Assembly (NCBI RefSeq): GCF_001306915.1
Contig: NZ_LJTC01000010.1
Coordinates: 1-64,000 of the forward strand
Direction: 5' to 3'
From: Pseudoalteromonas lipolytica
GTDB lineage: Bacteria; Pseudomonadota; Gammaproteobacteria; Enterobacterales; Alteromonadaceae
DNA: 64,000 nt
This document shows, in pieces, positions 17,691 to 24,924 of the stretch; the first letter of the stretch is position 1, and each line of letters starts with the position of its first letter. A program made the position numbers and the translations under genes. The notes under the pieces were generated by a model. The model worked only from the letters and a program-made list of their open reading frames with translations. It was not told the origin of the DNA and did not search any database.

Positions 17691-19015
17691 GTACACTAAG
17701 CACCTTAATACATATTACTGAACAAATTATGTTTTATGTACAAAGTAATATATTAGTTCTAGTAAAATTTATTCCTTTATACCTTATCTATGAGTTGCCG
17801 CTATTTTTAATAATCACGTTTGGCATAATTAAATGGACTAGAGAAAAGACACGTATAAACAATACCAAATTATTTTATTTACCAAAAGTTAGCTGTGTTA
17901 TTACTTGTTATGCAGAAGGGGATGCAGTTAAAGAAACCATTCAGTCACTCGTTGAACAAACTTACCCAGGTAAAATTGAAATTATTGCTGTAATAGATGG
18001 TGCTGTTCAAAATAACCACACTTACCATGTAGCTAAAGAATGTAAGCAGTTATTTAAACGCAAAAATCGTGAGATTGTTTTATTGCCAAAATGGCAGCGG
18101 GGAGGGCGAGTTTCAACTTTAAACGCAGGCTTATCCTATGCTAAAGGTGAAATTATCGTCAATGTTGATGCGGATACTTCATTTGACAATGATATGATGG
18201 CAAATTTAGTCAGGTTATTTGAAGACCCTAATGTACCTGCTGTGGGAGGTGCTTTAAGAGTTCGTAATGTAAATAAAACTTTATGGACTAGGATGCAAGC
18301 AATCGAATACTTAATATCGATGCAGGGTGGTAAAACTGGCTTAGCTCAATGTAATTTAATTAACAACATTTCAGGTGCATTTGGTGCATTTAGACGTGAT
18401 TTCTTAAAACAAATAGGAGGTTGGGATACTCATACTGCAGAAGACTTAGATCTAACAGTTCGTATCAAACAGTATTTTAAACGCTACCCTAATTTAAAAA
18501 TACCTTACGCGACTGCGTCGATTGCACATACAGACGCACCTCAATCATTTAAAGAGCTAGTCTTGCAAAGATTACGTTGGGACGGGGACTTGCTGTTTTT
18601 ATATTTGCGTAAACATTGGCCAGCTTTTTCACCTAAGCTTTTAGGTTGGAAGAATTTTTTGTTTACACTTTTTTATGGTTACTTGCAAAACGTTATGTTG
18701 CCATTTGTCATTTTTGTGTATTTTGTTGGGGTTGCTATTATTTATCCTTGGCAATTCTCACTAGCATTAATATTCGTCATTTATGCCTTATACCTTCTAA
18801 CTATCGGCTATTTTTATTTGTTAGTTTTAGTTAGTGTTTCAGAAAGGCCTAAGCAAGATTTTACACTATTCCTCTGGTTACCTCTCTATCCCATCTATGC
18901 ATTTATAATGCGCCTAGTATGTTGCTTTGCGCTGGTTAATGAAGTATTTCGGCGGTCGCATGAAGAGTCTAGTATGGCACCTTGGTGGGTGCTTAAACGT
19001 GGTCAAAAATTTTAG
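17687..19015 (+). CDS. Processive GT2 glycosyltransferase (BcsA/hyaluronan-synthase-like)
   Basis: The 442-residue membrane enzyme has N-terminal helix segments (about 18-48), a cytosolic GT-A domain and three to four C-terminal helices (about 315-420). Motifs of processive beta-glycan synthases are present: VIDGA, VDADTSFD near residue 160, TAEDLDL near 252 with the catalytic aspartate, and QRLRWDG near 294 (QxxRW). It should polymerise a sugar nucleotide and pass the chain through the inner membrane. No PilZ domain is present, so any c-di-GMP-type control must come from a partner. It overlaps the upstream regulator (ATGA) and is followed 14 bases later by the HlyD-type gene. Confidence 0.88.
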   Translation: MSTLSTLIHITEQIMFYVQSNILVLVKFIPLYLIYELPLFLIITFGIIKWTREKTRINNTKLFYLPKVSCVITCYAEGDAVKETIQSLVEQTYPGKIEIIAVIDGAVQNNHTYHVAKECKQLFKRKNREIVLLPKWQRGGRVSTLNAGLSYAKGEIIVNVDADTSFDNDMMANLVRLFEDPNVPAVGGALRVRNVNKTLWTRMQAIEYLISMQGGKTGLAQCNLINNISGAFGAFRRDFLKQIGGWDTHTAEDLDLTVRIKQYFKRYPNLKIPYATASIAHTDAPQSFKELVLQRLRWDGDLLFLYLRKHWPAFSPKLLGWKNFLFTLFYGYLQNVMLPFVIFVYFVGVAIIYPWQFSLALIFVIYALYLLTIGYFYLLVLVSVSERPKQDFTLFLWLPLYPIYAFIMRLVCCFALVNEVFRRSHEESSMAPWWVLKRGQKF

Positions 19016-19029
19016 ATTAAGGGAATAAT

Positions 19030-20118
19030 ATGAAATTGCATTTTAATAGCACTGCAAAGGTCAACAATCCGAACGAAGAAAAAGGAATTAAAGTTCCATA
19101 TGCTGGAGCAAAAAGAACATCACATAAATTACGCTGGTACTTTTTAATTCTGATTGCATTGAGCCCTATTTGTATTGTCGCATGGATTTATTTAGTGCCA
19201 CAACTTAAGGTTGAAGCTGTTGGTATCATTACGACTGAACCGCTTCTGATTAAAGCTCCAAGTAAAGGAACTATTGAATTTGTTGACGTTAACCTTGGTG
19301 ATTCTGTGATGAAAGATGAAATATTGCTCACATTATATAACCCTGAATTGACAGGGCAGTATCAAGAAGTTGACCGACAAATATTAAATCTAACTCAACA
19401 ACAGATACCATTTAGCAAAACAATTATGACGCAGCTAGAACAAAGAAAGCGAGTCGCAAAAGAAGGCGTTGAAAGGCAGCAAGAATTGCTTAATACGTAT
19501 AAAGATTATAAAAGCCGCGGAATAGTCCCCGTTTCTGATTTAGCAAGCGCAATAGCTGCTTTTAACAGTGCTCAATTAAGTTACGAACAGACAAAAGTTG
19601 ATATCTTGCGTGAGAAAGAGCGGCAAGAAATGGAACGCTTGTATGGATTAAAGGGGCAACGCTATCAAGATCTTTCAATTGAATTTGCAAAGTTGTCTGC
19701 ACTGCAACAAAACCTTGTTGTTAAAACTCCGTTTTCGGGAAATATTAACGATATCTTTGTGCAAGATGGTCAGTTTGTAGATCAAAACTCACCATTATTT
19801 TCAGTAGATACCGGCAGAGAACTAAGAGTTCATGCTTATCTTGCACCAAAATTTTTGGAGTATTCAAAAATAGGCCAAAAAGCGACTGTAAAACTTCCAA
19901 ATGGTAAAAAATTTGATGCTGTAATTAATGAATATACAGAGCTTACAAGTAAGATACCCCCGCAGCTTTCAGGTCCATTCGAAGGCGAAAAAGCCGCTTT
20001 AAAACTTATTTTGCAAGTAGATATTCCAGCAGAATACCATATAGAAGGATTACCTGTAGAAATTCAATTTGATCGCATCACAATGAAGGGGATGTCAGAT
20101 TTATTTGCCAAACATTAA
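19030..20118 (+). CDS. HlyD-type membrane fusion protein of the GT2 cluster
   Basis: The 362-residue protein has one N-terminal membrane helix (about 37-58) and a periplasmic part with two lipoyl halves (VNLGDSVMKDEILLTLYNPE and VVKTPFSGNINDIFVQDGQFV) separated by a coiled-coil hairpin (about 105-230), then a beta-barrel. It resembles the periplasmic part of alginate Alg44 and other adaptors paired with processive synthases, but lacks a PilZ domain. Its position directly after the synthase suggests it carries the polymer across the periplasm. No outer-membrane porin is encoded next to it. A terminator follows. Confidence 0.85.
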   Translation: MKLHFNSTAKVNNPNEEKGIKVPYAGAKRTSHKLRWYFLILIALSPICIVAWIYLVPQLKVEAVGIITTEPLLIKAPSKGTIEFVDVNLGDSVMKDEILLTLYNPELTGQYQEVDRQILNLTQQQIPFSKTIMTQLEQRKRVAKEGVERQQELLNTYKDYKSRGIVPVSDLASAIAAFNSAQLSYEQTKVDILREKERQEMERLYGLKGQRYQDLSIEFAKLSALQQNLVVKTPFSGNINDIFVQDGQFVDQNSPLFSVDTGRELRVHAYLAPKFLEYSKIGQKATVKLPNGKKFDAVINEYTELTSKIPPQLSGPFEGEKAALKLILQVDIPAEYHIEGLPVEIQFDRITMKGMSDLFAKH

Positions 20119-20124
20119 ATAAAA

Positions 20125-20158
20125 AAAGCCCGGTCAGAACACACAAGAACCGGGCTTT
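20125..20158. terminator. Bidirectional terminator between the HlyD-like gene and the small exported protein
   Basis: Arms AAAGCCCGGT (20125-20134) and ACCGGGCTTT (20149-20158) pair perfectly. The left flank is a run of A, giving a strong U-tract on the minus strand for the gene ending at 20186. The plus-strand tail (TTTCGACA) is weaker. Confidence 0.85.
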
Positions 20159-20185
20159 CGACAACAATTTGGTTGGGGGGAACTG

Positions 20186-20605
20186 TTACAGCGCTAGGTT
20201 TTGTTTTGCGCGACTTAAGTTGTGATTAACAAGTTCATTTTTTGAAATTTGCACCGCTTCATAAAAGTCAGAAAGTGCAGCAGTATCTTTTTCAGACATG
20301 ATGCGGGCAACACCACGGTTACTAAGTGCAAACGAAGTTAATTCGCGGCGTTTGTAACCAGGTACCTTACTTGTACTTAGAAGAGAAATTGCTTGTGTAC
20401 ACAGGCTTTCCGCTTCTGAAAAATTCTTTTCTTTAACGCTTAATGCACAGCGGTTGAAGGCAGTTTCGTATTGGCTAGTTGCATTATCGTTCGTTTGAGC
20501 TTGCTCAATAACCATCAGTTTATAATCAGCTTGTTTGGCTACTGCCATCGCTGAGCAAGTTAATAAAGAGCTAAGTGCAATAGTGGTTACAAGTGTTTTT
20601 AACAT
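20186..20605 (-). CDS. Small exported helical (TPR-like) protein, paralog 1
   Basis: This 139-residue protein of unknown function has a signal peptide (about 1-23, ending SAMAVA). The mature part is helical and repeat-like (YETAFNRCALSVKEKNFSEAESLCTQAISLL), with two cysteines (in NRCAL and SLCTQ) that could form a disulfide. It closely resembles the gene at 23172-23594: SFALSNRGVARIMSE and DTAALSDFYEAVQIS are identical in both. An AGAGGA ribosome binding site supports the start. Upstream at 20698-20720 lies an element shared with the paralog at nearly the same distance. The function may be cell-envelope related; I cannot assign it. Confidence 0.8.
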   Translation of the reverse strand: MLKTLVTTIALSSLLTCSAMAVAKQADYKLMVIEQAQTNDNATSQYETAFNRCALSVKEKNFSEAESLCTQAISLLSTSKVPGYKRRELTSFALSNRGVARIMSEKDTAALSDFYEAVQISKNELVNHNLSRAKQNLAL

Positions 20606-20697
20606 GATAGTTTTCCTCTGAATAAGTTGGTGTTTCTTACCAACGAGTGAACTTTAAAATATTCCCATAAGCTAAACAAACGATTAAATTAAAACTG

Positions 20698-20720
20698 ATA
20701 GATGAAGAAATTTAATCTAT
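20698..20720. promoter_or_regulatory. Upstream element shared by the two paralogs, copy 1
   Basis: ATAGAT and ATCTAT form an inverted repeat around an 11-base core GAAGAAATTTA. The same element, with one changed base (ACCTAT), lies at 23686-23708. Both copies end about 92 bases from the start codon of a paralogous gene, so this is a candidate operator or core promoter. Confidence 0.55.
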
Positions 20721-20771
20721 AGAGTAATTACTCAGGATTCGAAATTTTACTGTGATGTAGAGGAGGTGAAG

Positions 20772-20927
20772 TTGTTTTATTCCTGTATTGAAAGTTACAA
20801 ATTAGCTGAGTTGAGTGCTGATAAATTTAATGCTGTCTCTTATATAGAAATGTTATTTGGGTCCGTAAATTGTGGTTTTAAAATATATTTAGGTCAAAGG
20901 GGCACAGTCTTAATATTTGGACATTAG
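20772..20927 (+). CDS. Possible short protein, 51 residues
   Basis: A TTG at 20772 lies five bases after AGGAGG (20761-20766, within AGGAGGTGA), an almost ideal complement to the 16S rRNA end. The frame runs 51 codons (MFYSCIESYKLAELSADKFN onward) to a TAG. The product has no recognised domain. The strong ribosome binding site argues for translation; the rare start codon and unknown product argue for caution. It could be a leader peptide or a decayed gene. Confidence 0.33.
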   Translation: MFYSCIESYKLAELSADKFNAVSYIEMLFGSVNCGFKIYLGQRGTVLIFGH

Positions 20928-21042
20928 CAATTGGTTAGTAACTTTGTTAAAACTAAACATCTTTAATAACAAGAGTTTATTGTGGTACGCAGACTAGCAA
21001 TAAATTCATAATTATCATGATAAACCGTAAGAAGGAATACTG

Positions 21043-21477
21043 GTGCAAGGATATAGAATTAGCACAAATAAAACTGATCTCGATTTTGAAGTAATTTACG
21101 GTTTTATTTCAAAAAGCTACTGGGCGTCCGGAATACCAAAGCAGACGCTAGAAACGGCCATTTCAAACTCTTTTTGTTTTGGAGTCTATGACAGCTATGA
21201 TTCTCAAGTAGGTTTTGCCCGCCTTATAATAGATAAAGCAACATTTGCTTATCTTTCCGATGTATTCATAGTAGAAAGCCATCGAGGTAAAGGTTTGAGC
21301 AAGTGGCTTGTTGAGAGCATAGTATCTCACCCCGAGCTTCAAGGTTTGAGACGTATGGTATTGGCAACAAAAGATGCGCATGGTTTGTACGCGCAATATG
21401 GTTTTCAACCAATTGAAAATCCAGAGATGTTTATGCAAATTTGGAATCCAAATGTTTATCATGAGCTAGAGAAATAA
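21043..21477 (+). CDS. GNAT-family N-acetyltransferase
   Basis: The 144-residue protein has the GNAT fold signatures: AYLSDVFIVESHRGKGLSKWLVESI near residues 68-93 contains the acetyl-CoA-binding R/Q-x-x-G-x-G/A loop (HRGKGLS), and LYAQYGFQPIENPEMFMQIW marks the C-terminal strand. It transfers an acetyl group from acetyl-CoA to an unknown amine. The GTG start is supported by AAGGA at 21032-21036. It stands in an accessory patch with other short genes and has no obvious operon partner. Confidence 0.85.
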   Translation: MQGYRISTNKTDLDFEVIYGFISKSYWASGIPKQTLETAISNSFCFGVYDSYDSQVGFARLIIDKATFAYLSDVFIVESHRGKGLSKWLVESIVSHPELQGLRRMVLATKDAHGLYAQYGFQPIENPEMFMQIWNPNVYHELEK

Positions 21478-21584
21478 CAACAATTTAAAGGTTACATGGA
21501 ACCAACTACTTTTATTTTGTAGTGAACTTGCGTTTGATTGCAGTGTTATCTTATACAGGCATTAGCAAATTTAAGGACAGAATT

Positions 21585-22109
21585 ATGAAAACAGGACTCT
21601 TATCAATCGGGTTTTTAATTATATCAAATGTAAGCTTTGCTGACTGTAAAGTTGAGCTTGAAGAAAGGTTAAAAGACGATTTGAGCCTAACATACCAACA
21701 ATTTGATCAGACGTACGATGCCGGTTTTAGATTGTTAGAAAAATCAGGTTGCCATGCTGAAGCTGCCATTCTGATAAAAAGTTATATCTCTCATAATAAT
21801 TCAAATGAAAGCTCATTAACTTGGCATTTAGCTCAAATGGAAGGGTTAGCGGGTGACTATCAACAAGCGGTTTTTCACGCTAAAAAAGTATTGCATCCCG
21901 ATGAAAAGCTAAGTGGTTCAAAAATGTATTGGAATGACTTTGTACTAGGAAACATCGCTTTTTGGAATAAAGACAAAGCAAAACTAAAACAACACATAGC
22001 AAATATTGAAAAGGGGCAAAGCTTTAAACCTAACCAGATAAATCTGAACTACTTGAATCAGTTACTCAAACATTTTGATTTAAGTTACAAACAGGCATTG
22101 TCTGAGTAA
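21585..22109 (+). CDS. Exported helical-repeat protein of unknown function
   Basis: Starting at the ATG at 21585, which follows AAGGA, gives 174 residues with a signal peptide (MKTGLLSIGFLIISNVSFA). A longer frame opens at 21522 but adds an unlikely N-terminus. The mature part is helical, with TPR-like pairs (AEAAILIKSYISHNN, WHLAQMEGLAGDYQQAVFHAKKVL) and two cysteines (in DCKVE and SGCHA). No enzymatic motif is seen. It may act in the periplasm; the function is unknown. Confidence 0.7.
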   Translation: MKTGLLSIGFLIISNVSFADCKVELEERLKDDLSLTYQQFDQTYDAGFRLLEKSGCHAEAAILIKSYISHNNSNESSLTWHLAQMEGLAGDYQQAVFHAKKVLHPDEKLSGSKMYWNDFVLGNIAFWNKDKAKLKQHIANIEKGQSFKPNQINLNYLNQLLKHFDLSYKQALSE

Positions 22110-22184
22110 CCAACCACTTAGACATGAATTATCGAATCTTCAACATATTCGACTTTAACCTAACAAATAATTCTGACTATAATT

Positions 22185-23102
22185 ATGCAAATATTCTCTA
22201 AATTTCTTCTACTCTCTATCTTCATATTTGGTGTGCTTTCATTTAATGCGCTTGCTAACAAGCAGTCAGATGATTTTGAAGTCATTAATCTCGCTGATGA
22301 TTTTTATACTTTATATCAGTCAAGCAAGACGTTGACTGCAGAAAATAGAGCAGAGCAGTTTTCTCAACATTTCACCTCTCAATTTGCGCCTTTTTATAGT
22401 GATAAAAGCTTTGTTAAAGCTATTGAGGGTTTTAGTGGAATAGAAGAAGTATATTTTTCAAAAAATAGACGTTTATCTAAAGAGTTAAACAGCAGTATGG
22501 AATCATTTATTGCTACTTTCCCTGATTTCAAATCTGAAACCCCCATTTACATGCTTCACTCATTAGGAAGGTTCAATGGGGCAACGCGAGAGTTAAATGG
22601 TAAGACTTACTTAATGTTTGGTGTAGACCTTATGACCAAGTATCATACCTGGAAAAACGATACGCCATTCTTTCATCACGAGTTATTTCACGTTTATCAT
22701 GAAAAATTATTTCAATGTAAGGATGAGCTATGGTGCTCTATTTGGACTGAGGGATTAGCTACTTACGTTTCACATAAATTAACTCCGTCAGCCAGTGATG
22801 ATGAATTGATGCTAAACATACCTAGCAATTTGGTGAAAAAGATTCGAGCAAGGCAGCTCGATTCTTTCGTTGACCTTAAGAAAAAGTTTTACTCAAAAAA
22901 AACTGAAATATATTCTTCATTTTTCAACTTCGCAAAGGACGAGACAAAGCTGCCATACCGAAGAGGTTATTACCTAGGTTATATTTTAGCTAAAGAAATT
23001 GGCAAGAATTACAGCTTAGAGCAATTGGCTAAAATGGATAAAAAGACAGTAGAGAGCCTATTGCTAAAAGAACTTGATTTATTGATAAAAGCGGAAGACT
23101 AA
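22185..23102 (+). CDS. Predicted exported zinc metallopeptidase (gluzincin-like)
   Basis: The 305-residue protein has a signal peptide (about 1-24, ending NALA). A zinc-binding HELFH motif (HExxH) lies at 165-169, and a glutamate in WTEGLATYVSH lies at 189, 20 residues after the second histidine, as in gluzincin peptidases. I do not recognise the family with certainty; it recalls DUF2268-type predicted proteases. Upstream residues (about 40-130) are helical. No clear ribosome binding site precedes the ATG. It converges on the small exported paralog through a shared terminator. Confidence 0.65.
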   Translation: MQIFSKFLLLSIFIFGVLSFNALANKQSDDFEVINLADDFYTLYQSSKTLTAENRAEQFSQHFTSQFAPFYSDKSFVKAIEGFSGIEEVYFSKNRRLSKELNSSMESFIATFPDFKSETPIYMLHSLGRFNGATRELNGKTYLMFGVDLMTKYHTWKNDTPFFHHELFHVYHEKLFQCKDELWCSIWTEGLATYVSHKLTPSASDDELMLNIPSNLVKKIRARQLDSFVDLKKKFYSKKTEIYSSFFNFAKDETKLPYRRGYYLGYILAKEIGKNYSLEQLAKMDKKTVESLLLKELDLLIKAED

Positions 23103-23121
23103 AAAACGAAACACCTAAACG

Positions 23122-23149
23122 ACAAAACCCAGCCGAAGCTGGGTTTTGT
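23122..23149. terminator. Bidirectional intrinsic terminator
   Basis: Perfect 12-base arms (23122-23133 and 23138-23149) with GC-rich centre CCCAGC/GCTGGG and a CGAA tetraloop. It serves the peptidase gene on the plus strand and the paralog gene on the minus strand. Confidence 0.9.
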
Positions 23150-23171
23150 GACAACACAATTTTGTGAAAAC

Positions 23172-23594
23172 TTATAATGCTAAGTTCTTTTTCGCACGCG
23201 TTAAGTTGTGCTCTACTAGCTCGTTACCTGAAATTTGTACTGCTTCGTAAAAGTCAGACAATGCAGCAGTGTCGTTTTCAGACATGATTCGAGCTACACC
23301 GCGGTTGCTTAATGCAAATGAGGTTAATTCACGACGTTTATAAGCAGGTACCTTGCTCTTGCTTAGTAAGCTGATTGCTTTAGAGCAAAGTGTTTCAGCT
23401 TCTTTAAAATTCTTTGCTTGAACACTTAATGCGCATTGGTTAAATGCTAGTTCGTATTGGCGATTTGTTTCTACTGTTGCTTGTGTAGATTGATCAATAA
23501 CCATTAATTTGTAGTCACTTTGATCAGCCACTGCCATAGCTGAACAAGTTAATAATGAGCTAACTGCAACGCGTTTCATAAGTGTACTAAACAT
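23172..23594 (-). CDS. Small exported helical (TPR-like) protein, paralog 2
   Basis: Starting at the ATG at 23594, seven bases after an AGAGGA ribosome binding site, gives 140 residues; a longer frame to 23624 lacks a site. A signal peptide (about 1-24, ending SAMAVA) precedes a helical domain almost identical in layout to paralog 1, including paired cysteines (in QCALS and TLCSK) and the shared SFALSNRGVARIMSE. The upstream element at 23686-23708 matches that of paralog 1 at the same distance. The function is unknown. The pair brackets three unrelated genes, which suggests duplication followed by insertion or rearrangement. Confidence 0.8.
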   Translation of the reverse strand: MFSTLMKRVAVSSLLTCSAMAVADQSDYKLMVIDQSTQATVETNRQYELAFNQCALSVQAKNFKEAETLCSKAISLLSKSKVPAYKRRELTSFALSNRGVARIMSENDTAALSDFYEAVQISGNELVEHNLTRAKKNLAL

Positions 23595-23685
23595 AATCAT
23601 TTCCTCTATTTGAGTCGGTATCAATCGCCGACAAATGAACTTTAATTGAACACTGCAAATTCAACAAACGATAAAAAATGACCTA

Positions 23686-23708
23686 ATAGATGAAGAAATT
23701 TAACCTAT
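23686..23708. promoter_or_regulatory. Upstream element shared by the two paralogs, copy 2
   Basis: ATAGAT, core GAAGAAATTTA, then ACCTAT: identical to copy 1 at 20698-20720 apart from one base. It lies 91 bases before the start at 23594. Confidence 0.55.
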
Positions 23709-23741
23709 AGACTTTAGTCTAATGTAATGAGTTAGTCTTAT

Positions 23742-23797
23742 AGCTATCAGCTATCAGCTATCAGCTATCAGCTATCAGCTATCAGCTGTCAGCTGTC
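23742..23797. repeat. Tandem 7-bp repeat, eight units
   Basis: Six copies of AGCTATC are followed by two copies of AGCTGTC with no gaps. There are no spacers, so this is a simple tandem repeat and not a CRISPR. Copy number is likely to vary between strains by replication slippage. Confidence 0.95.
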
Positions 23798-23804
23798 TGA
23801 TCTG

Positions 23805-23830
23805 TGATCTGACCCCGATAAAGTAGACAC
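23805..23830. repeat. Possible solitary IS3/IS150-like terminal repeat
   Basis: The 26 bases start TG, contain CTGACCCCGATAAAGTAGAC and resemble ends of IS150-group elements as I remember them. No transposase frame or partner repeat is nearby, so this would be a solo end or remnant. Confidence 0.25.
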
Positions 23831-23980
23831 AGGGTTTAAATAGGTAATGTTTACGATAAAGAACAATATAGGAGTAGAGTACGCAAAACAAACAAATTGT
23901 TGTTAATTAAAAATAAAATCGGTACTTTATGATGGTATGTATAGTTGATGACTTAATTTATTCAGAATAAGCGTATAACC

Positions 23981-24433
23981 ATGAAACTGATATTTGCGTT
24001 GTTACTTTTAGGGCCTGTTATTGCCAATGCAGCTGAAGATAAAGTCGCTGTTTATCTTAATTTTGAGCAGGCTTATTTGAGCAATGATGTATCTTTGTTT
24101 ACGCCATTATTAAGTAAAAACTATACGATTAGACAAACAGTGCATATTCCAGGCATAGGGTCAGATACTGTGCCTGTTACTAAAGCTCAGTTACTTGAAG
24201 GCATGAAGCAAAATCCTAAGCCTAGTTCATTACCGCGCTCAAAAGCTGAATCAGTTAAAATAGAAACAATTTCAAAACAGCATTTCTGTGCACGTTCACA
24301 AACTCTAGATCAAGTCGTCGTGGTAGGTAAAAACTACGAAGAGAAGGAACTAAGAAAAGCGTGTTTTAAACACGAAAATAACAGCTATGAAGCTATATCA
24401 CATACCATTGATGTGTATTATCGAGAGCTTTGA
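23981..24433 (+). CDS. Exported protein of unknown function, 150 residues
   Basis: A signal peptide (MKLIFALLLLGPVIANA) precedes a domain beginning DKVAVYLNFEQAYLSNDVSLFTPLLSKNY, whose layout (helix, helix, sheet) recalls SnoaL/NTF2-like folds. Two cysteines (in HFCAR and KACFK) may form a disulfide. I cannot name the family. A ribosome binding site is not obvious. It is followed 98 bases later by another small exported gene. Confidence 0.65.
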   Translation: MKLIFALLLLGPVIANAAEDKVAVYLNFEQAYLSNDVSLFTPLLSKNYTIRQTVHIPGIGSDTVPVTKAQLLEGMKQNPKPSSLPRSKAESVKIETISKQHFCARSQTLDQVVVVGKNYEEKELRKACFKHENNSYEAISHTIDVYYREL

Positions 24434-24531
24434 TAGAGAAAGTTAACATTCTGAAGTTTCCGTGTATCAAATAAACGTACTAACTGATATTAATTACGGA
24501 CAAACCCTATAAATGAGATAAGGAAATAAAT

Positions 24532-24879
24532 ATGAAAAAACAGTTAGGTTTAGTAGCAGGCGTATTTTTAGCATCAACAAGTTGTTTCGCAGCTGATAGT
24601 TTTCAAGTTGAAACATCTGTTTATAAAGCGAATGAGCTACTAGCATCGCCAGTAATGCTGGTGGAAGAAAAACAACCTGCGACCATCTCTATAGGTGAGG
24701 GGTTTAGTTATGAAGTTAAAGTTACACCACAACAAAATAATACGGCAGCTGTAGAAACATCAATCACACTCGCTGGCAGCTATTTTACACCTTCTTTTGT
24801 TGTGGAATATGGTAAACAAGCGTCTTTCGAAATTGGTGAAAACAAAGTGAGTATTTTAGTAACCAAGTCGAAAAGTTAA
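24532..24879 (+). CDS. Small exported beta-rich protein, 115 residues
   Basis: A signal peptide (about 1-20, ending SCFA) precedes a sheet-rich domain. The pattern ELLASPVMLVEEKQPATISIGEGF followed by SYEVKVTP recalls short periplasmic domains found near secretin or BlaR-type proteins, but this link is weak. AAGGA with good spacing precedes the ATG. The function is unknown. A bidirectional terminator separates it from the LysR gene. Confidence 0.65.
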   Translation: MKKQLGLVAGVFLASTSCFAADSFQVETSVYKANELLASPVMLVEEKQPATISIGEGFSYEVKVTPQQNNTAAVETSITLAGSYFTPSFVVEYGKQASFEIGENKVSILVTKSKS

Positions 24880-24890
24880 ATTAGCAATAT

Positions 24891-24917
24891 AAGACCCTCA
24901 ACAAAATTGAGGGTCTT
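24891..24917. terminator. Bidirectional intrinsic terminator
   Basis: Arms AAGACCCTCAA (24891-24901) and TTGAGGGTCTT (24907-24917) pair perfectly with a five-base loop. It lies between converging genes. Confidence 0.88.
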
Positions 24918-24924
24918 TAATCTA

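Larger units (their letters stand above)
20606..21042. other. Divergent intergenic region with shared element and a possible short ORF
   Basis: This stretch separates the leftward exported-protein gene from the rightward GNAT gene. It holds the element shared with the paralog's promoter (20698-20720) and a short open frame at 20772-20927 behind a near-perfect ribosome binding site. The remaining sequence is AT-rich with no recognisable structure. Confidence 0.5.
23595..23980. other. Intergenic region with shared element, tandem repeat and IS-end-like sequence
   Basis: This 386-base stretch contains the second copy of the shared upstream element, a 7-bp tandem repeat (23742-23797), and a sequence resembling the end of an IS3/IS150-family element (23805-23830). 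The rest, before the gene at 23981, is AT-rich without recognisable features. Confidence 0.55.

Noticed and set aside
23742-23797. Repeat array considered as CRISPR
   Set aside because: Units are 7 bases and contiguous with no spacers.
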